The notes under the pieces: model-generated
What the model saw: only the letters and a program-made list of their open reading frames with translations
Databases searched by the model: none
What the model was told of the DNA's origin: nothing
Source of the DNA: Planctomycetaceae bacterium
Lineage (GTDB): Bacteria; Planctomycetota; Planctomycetia; Pirellulales; Pirellulaceae
DNA length: 41,182 bases
Assembly: GCA_016795075.1 (NCBI GenBank)
Contig: JAEUIP010000005.1
Coordinates: 1-41,182, forward strand
Direction of reading: 5' to 3'
Part shown: piece by piece, positions 1 through 8,240 of the stretch
Layout: each line of letters opens with the position of its first letter
Numbering within the stretch: position 1 is the stretch's first letter
Position numbers and translations under genes: made by a program

Positions 1-830
1 ACCGCCGGGGGTACCGCAGAGCCCAGTAAACCCCGCAGACCTTCGGAGGCCAACGACCAATCAAATGGCACTCGGCCGTGTTCCAACAACCAACGACTCG
101 CCAACTGCTGAATCGTGGCGAACGAGGGCCGACAAGAAATCAACCACTGGATCTCGGCCTCACCGATAGGCACGTTAAGACGACCGAACGCCTCACCGAT
201 CACAACGGACAAGGCCGCCGGACCTGGCAACGAAACAGGACACCAAAGACCTTGCGAAAGTCGAGAAGCCAGGCGATCCACCACTCGCAGATGGCAGGGA
301 GGGTCGATCGATAAAAAAATCGTCGGCAAACCCGATTCTACCCGTTGATCGATAATCTCGCACAGCAAATGTTCGGCGACCGGAAAATCAGCCAATCGTG
401 ACACTTGATCCAAAACCAAAACAGCGGCCCGCAAGTGGCGCGAGACCCACTCGTCCAAAGCGTTGACATCCCCAGCCGCTTGGGACGAGCGAAAAAAGTC
501 ATCGACAGAAACAGAAATGATCTCACCCTTGAAGGTCGATTGCAACTGCCGGGCCAAGCATCGAGCCAACACCGATTTGCCGACACCGTTTGGACCCGTA
601 ATCACCAATGGCCACAACGCCCGACACATCGCGGTACGAGGATTTTTGACCACCAGATCCCAAACCCAGTGAATCAACGGATTTTGATCGTCGCCAATAA
701 ACCGATCGTCCGACGAATGCGCGGACGCCGCACAGCTAATGATAAAAACCGAGCCAGGGGCCAACGGTCCCGCACCAGAAGCGGTTCGCGAATCAGTCGT
801 GAACTCAGTAGCCAAGGACAGCAAAGTCAT
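1..830 (-). CDS. DnaA-like AAA+ ATPase, 3' end outside the window
   Basis: The minus-strand frame is open from the window edge to stop codons near 914-922. ATG at 830 is preceded by GGAAG and gives at least 276 residues. Visible parts: an entry segment FIGDDQNPLIHWVW (about 44-57) like the start of DnaA domain III, Walker A GPNGVGKS (79-86), a Walker-B-like VLVLDQ (137-142), a sensor-1-like TIFLSID (170-176) and DRLASRL (186-192) in the place of DnaA's conserved DRLxSRF. DnaA binds origin DNA and melts it; the order and spacing of motifs fit DnaA domain III. Odd points: the start lies only about 40 residues before the AAA+ core, so domains I and II seem missing, and the second Walker B acid is Gln. 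The DNA-binding domain IV would lie beyond base 1. It follows a cysteine desulfurase gene by 178 bp, unlike the usual dnaA-dnaN setting. It is probably a paralogue or regulator, not the main initiator. The start is uncertain. Confidence 0.72.
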   Translation of the reverse strand, partial: MTLLSLATEFTTDSRTASGAGPLAPGSVFIISCAASAHSSDDRFIGDDQNPLIHWVWDLVVKNPRTAMCRALWPLVITGPNGVGKSVLARCLARQLQSTFKGEIISVSVDDFFRSSQAAGDVNALDEWVSRHLRAAVLVLDQVSRLADFPVAEHLLCEIIDQRVESGLPTIFLSIDPPCHLRVVDRLASRLSQGLWCPVSLPGPAALSVVIGEAFGRLNVPIGEAEIQWLISCRPSFATIQQLASRWLLEHGRVPFDWSLASEGLRGLLGSAVPPA

Positions 831-1008
831 CCCGCTTCCCACGAAGGAAATCGTATCAGAAAATCGCGTCCCGCACGCCCATTTCTGAGTGGCCAAAACA
901 CGGCCCGAATTCTAGCATTTTTACGCCGAGCCTACGAGGAGCCCAAGACAAAAAACAACGGAAAAAACGCCGGAAATAAGCCCCAAAACCCGTATCCAAA
1001 ACGAAGCC

Positions 1009-2127
1009 CTACGTCGAGCAAATGAGACGCAAGATTTCGACGGCACAATCGATCTCCTCCAGCGAGGTATCTCGGCCGACACTAAAACGAACACTGCTGT
1101 CAACAATCTCCGTTGGCAGACCCATTGCTAGCAAGACCGGGGAACGTTCACTGGAGCCACTAGAACACGCGGATCCCGTCGACAAACATAAATCGTACCG
1201 ATCCGCCGCCAAGAGCAAAGCTTGCCGATCACAACCTAAAAAAGCCACGTTGGACGTGTGCGGCAAACGTTTCGCCGTTGAACCATTCACTTCAATCCGC
1301 AAATAGTCGCGCAATTGAGTCTCCAACCGATCCCGTCGCATCGTCAATTGCGGCGACACGTCGGCGCTGAACAATCGGCAAGCGGCTGCAAACCCCAAAA
1401 CCAACGGCAAAGGAACCGTACCAGGTCGCCATCCGTCTTCTTGAAAGCCACCAAACAGCAGCGGGCGGGGAGTGACGCCGTCCCGCAAACACAACGCACC
1501 TACACCGACCGGCCCATGAAACTTATGACAACTTACTGACAGACTATCCACACCCCAGTCAGCGAACGTGGTAGGCAATTTGCCAACCCACTGCACCGCA
1601 TCGCAATGAACCAAGGCGCCAGCTTCATGGGCCAATCGCGCAATCTCCGCGATCGGTTGGATCACACCCGTTTCGTTGTTTGCTGCCATGACCGCAACTA
1701 GCGAAGTGGGCTGGCGGCGCAATAAGTCGCTTAACTCGTCCAACCGAACCACGCCGGCCACGTCGACGGGGATCAAGCGAACATCGATATTCAGCGCGGC
1801 CAGGTGTTGGGCAGTAGCCAAAATGCTGGGATGCTCAATGGCCGACACCAACACCTGTTGGCCCGGTCGGGTCAGCCCGGCCAGGGCCCAATTGTTGGCT
1901 TCCGTGCCGCCGCTTGTAAACACCAAACGATCCGGTCGCCATCCAACCGTTCGCGCGCCTAAGAATGTCAGGATCGCAAGCCGCGCGTCTTCCAACGCTC
2001 TTCGGGCTTGTTGCCCGCCCCGGTGTTGACTGGCCGGGTTGACGAGCCCGGAGCGCCAGGCATCGGCGATCACAGCACCCACCTCCGGAGCCAAACGAGT
2101 GGTCGCATTATTGTCCAGATAGATCAC
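1009..2127 (-). CDS. cysteine desulfurase (NifS/IscS family)
   Basis: A 372-residue class V PLP aminotransferase. It opens MIYLDNNATT as IscS/NifS proteins do. SGGTEANN (72-79) binds the cofactor phosphate, HEHP-like IEHP lies at 97-100, the PLP lysine is K202 in VSCHKFHGP, and the catalytic cysteine is C321 in STGSACSSGS. Such enzymes remove sulfur from cysteine as a persulfide for Fe-S clusters, thiolated tRNA or cofactors, in the cytoplasm. The length is normal for the family. The gene begins 6 bp after the stop of the upstream membrane protein gene, so they are probably co-transcribed; a DnaA-like gene follows. No iscU, iscA or suf gene is nearby, so the sulfur acceptor cannot be told. 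The family is certain; the NifS or IscS subtype is not, so no symbol is given. Confidence 0.95.
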   Translation of the reverse strand: MIYLDNNATTRLAPEVGAVIADAWRSGLVNPASQHRGGQQARRALEDARLAILTFLGARTVGWRPDRLVFTSGGTEANNWALAGLTRPGQQVLVSAIEHPSILATAQHLAALNIDVRLIPVDVAGVVRLDELSDLLRRQPTSLVAVMAANNETGVIQPIAEIARLAHEAGALVHCDAVQWVGKLPTTFADWGVDSLSVSCHKFHGPVGVGALCLRDGVTPRPLLFGGFQEDGWRPGTVPLPLVLGFAAACRLFSADVSPQLTMRRDRLETQLRDYLRIEVNGSTAKRLPHTSNVAFLGCDRQALLLAADRYDLCLSTGSACSSGSSERSPVLLAMGLPTEIVDSSVRFSVGRDTSLEEIDCAVEILRLICST

Positions 2128-2133
2128 AGCGGC

Positions 2134-2835
2134 TTACTCGACAGAAGGAGTCTTGTAGTTCAACAACGCTTGATCGAGCCGCTGAACCTCTTCGCTCCAA
2201 CCAGCAGCCACCGCTTCCTCGCGCAAAGAAGTCAGGTGCCGCTGAATGACTTCCCGCAATCGAAGTTCAAATTCAGCCGGTGATAAATCGGTCGGAACAA
2301 CCGACGTCAACATAAAAAGCTCGGGAACAATCAGATAAAAACGTTCGGCAGCTAGTTGGCTGACGAGCGGCCACAGACGTTTCGCTAGTTCGACATTGGC
2401 GGCCGACCACTCGACCCAAAAATACTCCCCAGATTCCGCACGTCGATCCAACACCTCGGCCAAAAAGCGGGCTTCAAGGTCCCGACTCAACGGACTAGTG
2501 TAGTTGTCACTGACCAAATCCCACCGCTGGTGCGCCAGTTTGGGCATCGTACCGGTCAAAGCCAACGCTACCGAAAATTCGTCGTGCGAGGTTTCGGTCT
2601 TGCCAAGGCCCTTGGAAATAAACGAAGGCTGCCAATACGCGAAATGTCGCCGCTGAAACGTGTGCGGACAAATTTCTTCGCCATCGACGTAGCCATAGGA
2701 AGCCCACACGACCAGTAGAACTAGCGAGAAAATTAGCCCAAAAAAGGCTGGCACTAAGAACCACAAAATTCGAGGAAACACGCAGCGAAGTCCCAAAAGG
2801 GTCGAAAGAACTCGAACGAGTGGAATATCCAGCAA
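2134..2835 (-). CDS. hypothetical single-pass membrane protein
   Basis: A 233-residue protein with one strong hydrophobic segment near residues 22-46 (ILWFLVPAFFGLIFSLVLLV) and a soluble C-terminal part of about 185 residues rich in Glu, Arg and Trp. I recognise no domain. The start used is TTG at 2835. No ATG lies upstream in the open frame, so the true start could be another TTG or GTG further up. Its stop is 6 bp before the cysteine desulfurase start, which suggests an operon and a shared, unknown role. The gene is divergent from scpB across about 330 bp. Confidence 0.7.
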   Translation of the reverse strand: MLDIPLVRVLSTLLGLRCVFPRILWFLVPAFFGLIFSLVLLVVWASYGYVDGEEICPHTFQRRHFAYWQPSFISKGLGKTETSHDEFSVALALTGTMPKLAHQRWDLVSDNYTSPLSRDLEARFLAEVLDRRAESGEYFWVEWSAANVELAKRLWPLVSQLAAERFYLIVPELFMLTSVVPTDLSPAEFELRLREVIQRHLTSLREEAVAAGWSEEVQRLDQALLNYKTPSVE

Positions 2836-3168
2836 CCAATCGCGGGCGGGTAGGGCGCGTGAAGTCAGTCGCGAGCGAAACCTGCAGGATACGAAAGATC
2901 CTGGGCTTAACCCGACGGCTAGCGAGTCACAACTTTAGTGACTTCCGGAACGCACCCAACCCCGATTTCGTGAACGGTATCAAAAACCTTCCACCAGCGA
3001 GTCACCAGATTCTAGCGACCGTTGCTAGATGTGACCATTGTTGCTCGACTAAAACAAACCGACAAGAATTATTCTCGACGCCGGCAGAAAAACCGGATAA
3101 CCTCAAGTGCCCGAACGTATGGCCGAGCCCGAACTTGGCCAAGGCCGACCACCCCCACAGAGCCAGCC
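2836..3168. other. divergent intergenic region before scpB
   Basis: About 330 bp between the minus-strand membrane-protein operon and scpB. It must hold promoters for both directions. I see no convincing -35/-10 pair, no hairpin and no RNA gene. Open frames here are short and look like shadows. Confidence 0.4.
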
Positions 3169-3882
3169 ATGGAATGGGCGTACCGCCACTATAGCCGCCA
3201 ATGGAAACGTCCCTCGACCGGCGGGAACCGCCCCGGGGTCAACGTTTACGTCCTCGGACCGACAGCGGCAAAGAAAGCTGCCCCACAGCACAACCTCAAC
3301 GAATGGCAGCGGGTGGAGGCCGCCCTGTTCATAGCCCGCGAACCACTCAGTGGCAGGAAATTGGCCGAATACGCGGACCTGGAAGACGCCACCCGCGTTC
3401 GCACCATCGTCGCTCATCTGAATCAAACTTACGAGCGGAAAGGTCGAGCGTTTCAAATACGGACCGTCGCTGGAGGCTATCAATTGCTCACCAGACCCCA
3501 GTTTGCCAAGTGGATCCGGCGATTACAACACGTCGGATCGCCGGACCGCTTGAGTGGTCCCGCTCTCGAAACGTTGGCGGTCGTCGCCTACCGACAACCA
3601 CTGGTGCGAGCCGAGATCGACGCAATCCGCGGAGTCCACAGCGGCGAGGTCTTGCGACAACTTTTGGAAAAAGACTTGGTAAAAATTGCTGGGCGCAGTC
3701 CGGATTTAGGACATCCGTTCCTCTATGCGACGACCCGCCGCTTCCTTAAACTGTTCGGTCTAGGTAGTTTGGAGGACTTGCCAGCTTCCGGGCAATTGCG
3801 GCGAAGAAGCTCGTCCGATAAGGATACTCCATCATCCCTCCCCGAAGCGGAGCGATTGACGGCGGAGCAAGAGCTAGAGTAG
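3169..3882 (+). CDS. scpB: segregation and condensation protein B
   Basis: ScpB is the winged-helix kleisin partner in the SMC-ScpAB condensin complex that organises and segregates the chromosome. From ATG 3169 the protein has 237 residues. The conserved core begins at NEWQRVEAALFIAREPLS and includes the family hallmark LETLAVVAYRQPLVRAEIDAIRG (split here as LETLAVVAYRQP and RAEIDAIRG) and the downstream GHPFLYATTRRFLKLFGL block. The frame is open upstream to 3022, but that part is Arg-rich and unlike ScpB, so ATG 3169 was chosen; a start nearer the core is possible. The next gene, encoding an acidic protein, follows 138 bp later on the same strand. scpA and smc are not in the window. Confidence 0.92.
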   Translation: MEWAYRHYSRQWKRPSTGGNRPGVNVYVLGPTAAKKAAPQHNLNEWQRVEAALFIAREPLSGRKLAEYADLEDATRVRTIVAHLNQTYERKGRAFQIRTVAGGYQLLTRPQFAKWIRRLQHVGSPDRLSGPALETLAVVAYRQPLVRAEIDAIRGVHSGEVLRQLLEKDLVKIAGRSPDLGHPFLYATTRRFLKLFGLGSLEDLPASGQLRRRSSSDKDTPSSLPEAERLTAEQELE

Positions 3883-4020
3883 TTGGTTTGGCCCCAAAAC
3901 GCGACAACCTACCGCAGTAGCACTGTTGCAAGCGGATCGAAGATCGCTATATTCCCGCACAGAGCCCGTACCACATTGACCCCGACCGAGTATCCCAGCG
4001 ACTTTTGGAGGAATCCAACC

Positions 4021-4431
<411 letters not shown>

Positions 4432-4473
4432 GGTCTAATCACCCAACTGCGTCAATCTCCATCAAGAACATAG

Positions 4474-4509
4474 ACGCGAGCGAAGTCGATTCGCTTGCGT
4501 TTTTGTTTT
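4474..4509 (+). terminator. intrinsic terminator after the acidic-protein gene
   Basis: An 11-bp stem (4474-4484 pairing with 4490-4500, all Watson-Crick except one G-U) closes a 5-nt loop and is followed directly by TTTTGTTTT. It lies 42 bp after the stop of the acidic-protein gene and ends the scpB transcript. The opposing gene on the minus strand ends at 4682. Confidence 0.9.
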
Positions 4510-4681
4510 CACCCGACATCAGACTCGGGTAGTACCATGGCCAATCGACTTCTAGACGAATTGGCTGAAAGACAATGTCACTCCCGACATGCGATGGAAG
4601 TGGACGCGGGCCATTCGACCTCAGTAACGAAGCGAAGAAGTTGCCGACGCATGCCCAAACGAATCAGCGGTTGGCACGCAT

Positions 4682-6724
4682 TTAATCGCTAACTTCCATT
4701 TCCAATTGTTTCATCTTGCGATACAGGTTGGTGCGATGAAGGCCCATACGCTCGGCTGCCAAACTCATGTTCCCTTTGGCCATTTCGATCTGCTGCTCGA
4801 TGTAATTGATCTGAAATAGGCGAGTCGCTTCTGTCAAAGGCAGCTCCAACGCCGAGCGATCCAAGTGGCTTGTCGCATCGGCAGTTCCGGAATGCCACGA
4901 AATGAAAGACAGGTCGCTGGGCTCCAGAACACTGGAGGTCGACAGGAAGGCTACCCGCTCCATCATGTTACGTAATTCGCGGACGTTGCCGGGCCAGTGA
5001 TGTTGGCGCAGCGACTTTTCGGCGGCCGGAGTCAACTGCGGAGCGGGCCGACGCGCTTGCCGACAAAATCCATCCAGGAAAAACACGGCCAACTCGATAA
5101 CATCGTCGCCCCGCAAACGTAGAGGAGGAATTTCGAGCGTCACCACGTTGAGCCGAAAAAACAGGTCCTCGCGAAAGCGTCGTTGTCGAACCAAGTCGGC
5201 CAAGTTTTGATTCGTGGCCGCAATGACTCGCGCATGGGTCGGGATCGATCGCGACCCGCCCACGCGGACGATGGTCTTCTCCTCCAAGACTCGCAAGAGT
5301 TTCGCTTGGCCACTCAAGCTCATGTCGCCGATTTCGTCCAAGAAGATCGAGCCCTGACTGGCGAGTTCGAACTTGCCGGCTCGCGACTCGATGGCATCGG
5401 TGAAAGCGCCTTTTTCGTGGCCGAACAATTCACTTTCCAACAACGTGTCGGGTATCGCGGCGCAATTGACCGCGATCAGGACTTCGTTGCGGCGCTGGCT
5501 TTCGTAGTGCAATAGTTGGGCGGCCACTTCTTTGCCTGTGCCATTCTCGCCCAACAACAGGACCGACAGATCGGTACCGGCGACCCGGATCAGGGATTGC
5601 CTCAAGGTTTCCATTAGCGAACAACTGCCTCGCAACTGCACGGCCGCGGCCGCTTGAGCGGCTGTCGTTTTTTGCGTCGTCACCAAGCGCTCTACTCGGC
5701 CCAAATTCGCGACCGCGATCGCGGCATGCTTCGCCAACAATTCAAGAAAGCGTTGATCTTGGTCGGTGAAATTGCCACTGAGCTTATTGATCAGTTCGAA
5801 GGCTCCTAAACACTTGCCGTCGTCGTCCCATAGCGGAACGCACAACAACGTACGCGTGCGAAAATTGAGCCGCTGGTCGGAGCGACGATCCACTTGGGCT
5901 TGTTCGTCGGCAACATCCGCATCCACCCGCCCAGGAAGTCCGGTTTGGACGACTTGGCCGACCAATCCCGCGTGATCTGGCACCCGCAGGTCATCGTCCG
6001 CAACACCGAGAGCGGGGCGACCGATCAGAACTTTGTTGGCGCGATCCCACAGAAAAATGGTGGCGCGCTCGGCGGGTATCCATCGAGTCGAAGTTTCGGC
6101 GATTTGTTTCAACAGTGAAGGCGTGTCGACCGAACGATTCCACTCGGCAATCAAGTCCAACAAACGTCGCAGATGGCTGGCGGTCTGGAGCGAACTGCAG
6201 GTCAACGACTGCCAGGCCAACAAACATTCCGTGCTCGCGACCCAGGCTTCCATCTGCGGCCAGACAGCCTTGGCACTGGCAGTGGTCCCCCATTGAAAGA
6301 CCAGCAACTGATCGCGTCGATGTCCGGCCCGCAGTCCAACGGCTCCCCAGGGATGTTGTAAGGCCGGCCGATCACGGTCCAAGACATCCGCCAACCATTC
6401 GCGGGACAAAGCCGGCGGAAGACCTCGACTGCCGTCGCTACTAGCCAGACACGACCAGCAGCCTTTTTGCCCCCTGATCCAAGCTACCGAACTCAGTCCA
6501 GGCAATCGCCGCACCAACGCCTGCAGAATCGCCGTGGCCATTTGGACACCTGAGTCCGCGATATTGGTGTCGGTTTGCGGAAGCCAATGTTCGAATCGAC
6601 CCAGGCCCTCCAGCAAGAACTCATGCGCCGGTTGGTGACGCGTGGCCGCGAGGTAAAGTTGCGACCAATCGCGAAGCGCTTGAACCTCAAACAGAGGTTC
6701 GGCGGTCGACTCGGCCTTGCTCAT
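4682..6724 (-). CDS. sigma-54-dependent transcriptional activator with GAF domain
   Basis: From ATG 6724 (AAGGG seven bases upstream) the protein has 680 residues. Residues 1-180 are an uncharacterised input region, about 203-345 a GAF-type sensor domain, about 365-600 the AAA+ sigma-54 interaction domain, and about 635-676 a Fis-type helix-turn-helix. Key motifs: Walker A GENGTGK (392-398), the sigma-54-contacting GAFTDA loop (439-444, intact), Walker B SIFLDEIGDM (459-468), and the C-terminal SLAAERMGLHRTNLYRKMKQ. Such proteins bind upstream activator sites and use ATP to open sigma-54 promoters in response to a small molecule or partner protein. There is no receiver domain, so it is not a classic response regulator. 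The frame stays open upstream to 7390, but that overlaps fabI on the other strand and is rejected. Target genes are unknown. Confidence 0.93.
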   Translation of the reverse strand: MSKAESTAEPLFEVQALRDWSQLYLAATRHQPAHEFLLEGLGRFEHWLPQTDTNIADSGVQMATAILQALVRRLPGLSSVAWIRGQKGCWSCLASSDGSRGLPPALSREWLADVLDRDRPALQHPWGAVGLRAGHRRDQLLVFQWGTTASAKAVWPQMEAWVASTECLLAWQSLTCSSLQTASHLRRLLDLIAEWNRSVDTPSLLKQIAETSTRWIPAERATIFLWDRANKVLIGRPALGVADDDLRVPDHAGLVGQVVQTGLPGRVDADVADEQAQVDRRSDQRLNFRTRTLLCVPLWDDDGKCLGAFELINKLSGNFTDQDQRFLELLAKHAAIAVANLGRVERLVTTQKTTAAQAAAAVQLRGSCSLMETLRQSLIRVAGTDLSVLLLGENGTGKEVAAQLLHYESQRRNEVLIAVNCAAIPDTLLESELFGHEKGAFTDAIESRAGKFELASQGSIFLDEIGDMSLSGQAKLLRVLEEKTIVRVGGSRSIPTHARVIAATNQNLADLVRQRRFREDLFFRLNVVTLEIPPLRLRGDDVIELAVFFLDGFCRQARRPAPQLTPAAEKSLRQHHWPGNVRELRNMMERVAFLSTSSVLEPSDLSFISWHSGTADATSHLDRSALELPLTEATRLFQINYIEQQIEMAKGNMSLAAERMGLHRTNLYRKMKQLEMEVSD

Positions 6725-7096
6725 CCACATACCCTTGTCAACATCAGAACCCAGAAACCACCGTTGGGCAAACCGGAAGGCCGTGTTAGACTGGCCGAAC
6801 CAAGGGGACCTACTCAGGACCAACCGCGACAACGCGATGGTCGACCCTATCGTAACAGATCGGCTGCGGCGACACAAAGGCAGCCGATCTGTACAAGTCG
6901 ATCGGAACAGGCTGATCGGAGAGCCCCTTATTCGAGTTGGCACCGATGGGTTGGCAGCGAAGAATTGGAAGAGCCAATTCGAGATCGCCAACCGTCCCTC
7001 AAAACAGCTTGTGCAGTAGGCCACTCGGTAACACGGCGCCCGAACAACCGGCGTCCGTTGGACATCACCAAGAAAATTAACGCTGGAGATAAAGCG
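6725..7096. other. divergent regulatory region with two inverted repeats
   Basis: 372 bp between the sigma-54 activator and fabI. It holds a perfect 13-bp inverted repeat (6855-6867 and 6880-6892, 12-nt spacer; arm ACAGATCGGCTGC) and a perfect 7-bp one (6962-6968 and 6974-6980, arm GAATTGG). Neither is followed by a T tract on either strand, so operators or RNA hairpins are more likely than terminators. I did not find a good -24/-12 sigma-54 promoter. Confidence 0.5.
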
Positions 7097-7915
7097 ATGG
7101 GATTGTTTGAAGGAAAACGCGGACTGATCATGGGCGTCGCCAACGATCGGTCCATCGCTTGGTCGATCGCGCAAGAGATCATGAACCAAGGCGGACAATG
7201 CGGTTTCACTCACTTGCCTGACCGAGCCGATGATGAAAAGCAACGCAATCGCGCTCGCGTTGAGAAATGCACAAGCACGCACCCCAACGCGAAGTTCTTG
7301 ACCCCGATGGATGTCCAACGCGATGACGATCTCACCCGCGTGGCCGAAGTGGTCGCTCGCGAGTTCGGCACGATCGATTTCTTGTTGCATTCCATCGCCT
7401 TCGCCAAAACCGAAGACTTGAAATTGGATACGATCGATTCGAGTCGAGATGGTTTCGCTCTGGCAATGGACGTCAGCGTCTACAGTCTGATTGCCACCTG
7501 CCGAGCTCTGCGACCGCTAATGAATCCCAAAGCAGCGGTGTGCTGCATGACCTATTTGGGAGGCGAGAAGTGCGTCCCCGGTTATAACGTGATGGGCATC
7601 TGCAAAGCCGCACTTGACGCGACCACCCGGTATCTGGCCCATGACTTGGGGCCCCAAGGCATCCGAGTCAATGCGATCAGCGCGGGTCCCGTGTACACAC
7701 TGGCCGGCAGCGCCGCTGGTGTGAAAGAGATGCTGACCGTGTACGAAGGCATGTCGCCACTGGGCCGCAACATCACCAACGAAGAACTCGGCAAGACCGG
7801 CGCGTTCCTGCTATCGAACATGTCTGACGGGATCACCGGCGAAATCTTGCACCTCGATTGCGGCTTCAGCACCATGGGCTCACCCGGCCGATTGGCCGAA
7901 AAGATGCGCCGCTAA
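7097..7915 (+). CDS. fabI: enoyl-[acyl-carrier-protein] reductase (NADH type)
   Basis: FabI reduces trans-2-enoyl-ACP in the last step of each fatty-acid elongation cycle. The 272-residue length is typical. It shows the divergent SDR nucleotide site of FabI, GVANDRSIAWSIA (13-25), the strand-4 motif LLHSIAFA (97-104) and the catalytic Y-x6-K pair Y163 and K170 in GYNVMGICKAAL, with a second conserved Tyr at 153. The C-terminus has the usual GEILHLDCGFSTMG. ATG 7097 follows GGAG at 7084-7087 and begins with the family's MGLFEGKRGLIMGVAN. The frame extends upstream but without FabI-like sequence. The gene is alone on its strand, divergent from the sigma-54 activator. A hairpin lies 18 bp after the stop. 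Confidence 0.97.
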   Translation: MGLFEGKRGLIMGVANDRSIAWSIAQEIMNQGGQCGFTHLPDRADDEKQRNRARVEKCTSTHPNAKFLTPMDVQRDDDLTRVAEVVAREFGTIDFLLHSIAFAKTEDLKLDTIDSSRDGFALAMDVSVYSLIATCRALRPLMNPKAAVCCMTYLGGEKCVPGYNVMGICKAALDATTRYLAHDLGPQGIRVNAISAGPVYTLAGSAAGVKEMLTVYEGMSPLGRNITNEELGKTGAFLLSNMSDGITGEILHLDCGFSTMGSPGRLAEKMRR

Positions 7916-7933
7916 AGATCGGTCCCGAGATAA

Positions 7934-7966
7934 GTTCCGGATTTCGAACGTTGAGAAATCCGGAAC
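7934..7966 (+). terminator. hairpin after fabI, likely terminator
   Basis: A perfect 12-bp inverted repeat (7934-7945 and 7955-7966, arm GTTCCGGATTTC) with a 9-nt loop, starting 18 bp after the fabI stop. The T tract that follows is weak (GAGTTT), so it may act with Rho or only stabilise the 3' end. Confidence 0.55.
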
Positions 7967-8240
7967 GAGTTTCGCCGGCTATCATTTCGGTAATTCAACC
8001 ATTGCGGTCGGACATAGGCTGTCGTTCCAGGAAGTGTTCGACGACAGCTCATCCGCGGTTCGGCTCAGCCATCTGTGGGAATCACCAATCGCTCGCATTT
8101 TGTCGCGCAGCGGCCCAGATCATTAGATCTCCCAAGCCATTTGATGTCTCTTCAGATTTCTGAGCAACAAAGACGCGGGTGGACCAAGCACCAGTGTCTC
8201 GGCATCCGTCCAATCTCTGTAAACGCCGGATCGATAGGGT
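7967..8240. other. convergent intergenic region
   Basis: Spacer between fabI (plus) and the AnmK-like gene (minus). Two further inverted repeats occur: GCTGTCGT at 8018-8025 with its complement at 8041-8048, and GTGTAAAC at 8219-8226 with its complement at 8241-8248. The second overlaps the stop codon of the minus-strand gene and could be part of its 3' end. No gene is seen. Confidence 0.4.

Noticed and set aside
405..1025. 206-residue plus-strand frame
   Set aside because: It lies opposite the DnaA-like gene, whose Walker motifs show which strand codes; the plus frame is Arg/Ser/Pro-rich shadow sequence.
6940..6965. Sigma-54 promoter (TTGGCAC ... TTGGCA) before fabI
   Set aside because: The GG and GC elements are not separated by the required 10 bases.
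6725..7390. Longer N-terminus for the sigma-54 activator
   Set aside because: The open frame continues, but it would overlap fabI on the opposite strand; ATG 6724 has a good ribosome site.
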